This document shows positions 5,883 through 6,819 of a stretch of DNA of 6,819 nt, piece after piece. The position numbers and the translations under genes are program-made. The notes beneath the pieces were generated by a model. The model searched no databases. It was not told where the DNA came from and saw nothing but the letters and a program-made list of their open reading frames with translations. Origin of the DNA: Acidimicrobiaceae bacterium (GTDB lineage Bacteria > Actinomycetota > Acidimicrobiia > Acidimicrobiales > RAAP-2); contig PKZN01000133.1 in the NCBI GenBank assembly GCA_003133075.1, positions 1-6,819 on the forward strand, read 5' to 3'. Numbering within the stretch: the stretch's first letter is position 1; every line of letters starts with the position of its first letter.

Positions 5883-6819
5883 TCGACCTTTTTCTTCGAC
5901 GTCGGCGTGACCCGCCGTTTGCGGTTCTTGCGCGGGAGTGTGGCGCCCAGTTCGACCAATCGGTCCGCAGCGTCGTAGGCGTCGGGTTCGGCCAGGACAA
6001 TTCGGGCAAAGAGTTCACGCGCAGAACTCGTATCGCCCGCACGGTCGTAGACGTCGGCGAGTGCGTACCAGAGACGCACGTGACGGTACGAGGGGTTGCG
6101 GAGGTTCTTCGCGGCGCCGGCTTTGATGAGCAGGTCGATCGCCTCTTCGTAGTGTTGTTGATCGGCCCAGGTCTCGGCCATGACGATGCGAGCTTCGGCG
6201 AGGACCTCGGCGGTCGGTTCGCTCGCTAGAACCTCTTCAAAGGTCTTCTCCACCGCGCGGTAGCGGTGGTTCGCCCGATCGGCGTCCATCACGAGTGGCA
6301 AGTGCTCGGGGTCCTCTGAGATGGTGAAGTACGCGCGCAGATGAATCTTGGCCATGGCCCAGCGTTCCGCGCGGTAGGCGGCGAGGCCCGTGAGTTCGCG
6401 AACGGCCGCGACCCCAGGCGTCGCGTCGGCCACGGTCCGTCCCAGACGCAAGGCTTCTTCGTATCGTTTGCGGTCGTACGCTTCCGCCGCTCTCGTGAGG
6501 GTGTTCACCGTCTTCTCGCGCATGTAGGCCGTCCCGATGAAGGCCTTTCGTACGTTGGCGGCGACGTCGGCGGGCAGCGTGTACTTCGCTCGAGTCTTCG
6601 CCTTGGGCGCCGCGGTGCTGCGCGGTGGGGTTGACGCGACGGACTCCCAGGAACCGAGTGGGTCAGGCGTACGACCCTGGCTCTTGGCGTCGCCGAGTTC
6701 GGGTCCCGTACTGCTGATGTTCACCGCACCCTTACGCGCGACGCTCCCCCAACCCTTCGCGCGAGCGTGTTCGCGCGCGGCGTCACGCTGACGCTCTTCG
6801 GGAGTTAGTGGTGTTGGCG
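5879..6819 (-). CDS. TPR-repeat protein, 5' end outside the window
   Basis: A frame open from the right edge to the TAG at 5881-5879, at least 312 codons. A GTG at 6724 could be a start, giving 281 residues, but the frame upstream continues with plausible coding sequence (TPEERQRDAAREHARAKGWG, then SVARKGA) and that GTG lacks a Shine-Dalgarno or TANNNT element, so the true start is probably outside. After a Pro/Ala/Ser-rich linker, residues from about 65 of the short form hold helical TPR-like units: AYDRKRYEEALRLGRTV, LAAYRAERWAMAKIHL, VMAETWADQQHYEEAIDLL and WYALADVYDRAGDTSSAREL. The last 17 residues are very basic (RKNRKRR and SKKK). It resembles a conserved actinobacterial TPR protein (I recall Rv1691-like proteins near tyrS-tlyA) of unknown function. 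TPRs mediate protein contacts; the basic tail could bind nucleic acid or ribosomes, which is inference. Confidence 0.75.
   Translation of the reverse strand, partial: PTPLTPEERQRDAAREHARAKGWGSVARKGAVNISSTGPELGDAKSQGRTPDPLGSWESVASTPPRSTAAPKAKTRAKYTLPADVAANVRKAFIGTAYMREKTVNTLTRAAEAYDRKRYEEALRLGRTVADATPGVAAVRELTGLAAYRAERWAMAKIHLRAYFTISEDPEHLPLVMDADRANHRYRAVEKTFEEVLASEPTAEVLAEARIVMAETWADQQHYEEAIDLLIKAGAAKNLRNPSYRHVRLWYALADVYDRAGDTSSARELFARIVLAEPDAYDAADRLVELGATLPRKNRKRRVTPTSKKKVD

Overview
The window is dense, GC-rich bacterial chromosome. It reads as an actinomycete, possibly an Acidimicrobiia-like lineage (inferred from gene content and codon use; no rRNA or other marker gene is present). The main evidence is a collinear minus-strand block of pgsA-type synthase, gcvH, FHA protein (GarA/OdhI type), MerR regulator (FtsR type) and DUF151 bifunctional nuclease. 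As I recall it, this order matches the Mycobacterium tuberculosis pgsA2...gcvH-garA-Rv1828-Rv1829 neighbourhood, here without the small membrane proteins that separate pgsA2 and gcvH there.

Layout: (1) Positions 1-4062, minus strand, transcribed leftwards: class I fructose-bisphosphate aldolase (fbaB-like), CDP-alcohol phosphatidyltransferase, gcvH, zinc-ribbon/FHA protein, FtsR-like regulator, DUF151 nuclease, and the N-terminus of a Thr-rich membrane-anchored protein cut by the left edge. (2) Positions 4063-4147: a short divergent promoter region. (3) Positions 4148-5882, plus strand: a DinB-superfamily protein and a beta-lactamase-fold serine hydrolase. (4) Positions 5879-6819, minus strand: a TPR protein whose frame runs off the right edge. 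It converges on the hydrolase, and the two stop codons share one CTAG.

The block links central carbon metabolism (aldolase), one-carbon/glycine metabolism (GcvH), phospholipid synthesis and two regulators (a phosphopeptide-binding FHA protein and a MerR-family factor). No mobile element, CRISPR array, tRNA or rRNA is visible, and I see no new enzymatic system.

The most striking signal is in start-site architecture. Five genes that do not overlap the preceding gene (nuclease, FHA protein, pgsA, aldolase, DinB) have a TANNNT -10-like hexamer exactly 6 nt before the start codon, and gcvH has one at 7 nt. None of the six has a convincing Shine-Dalgarno at normal spacing for the chosen start. The two genes that overlap their predecessor through GTGA lack the hexamer. 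This is the expected signature of leaderless mRNAs, with nested promoters throughout what looks like a single operon.
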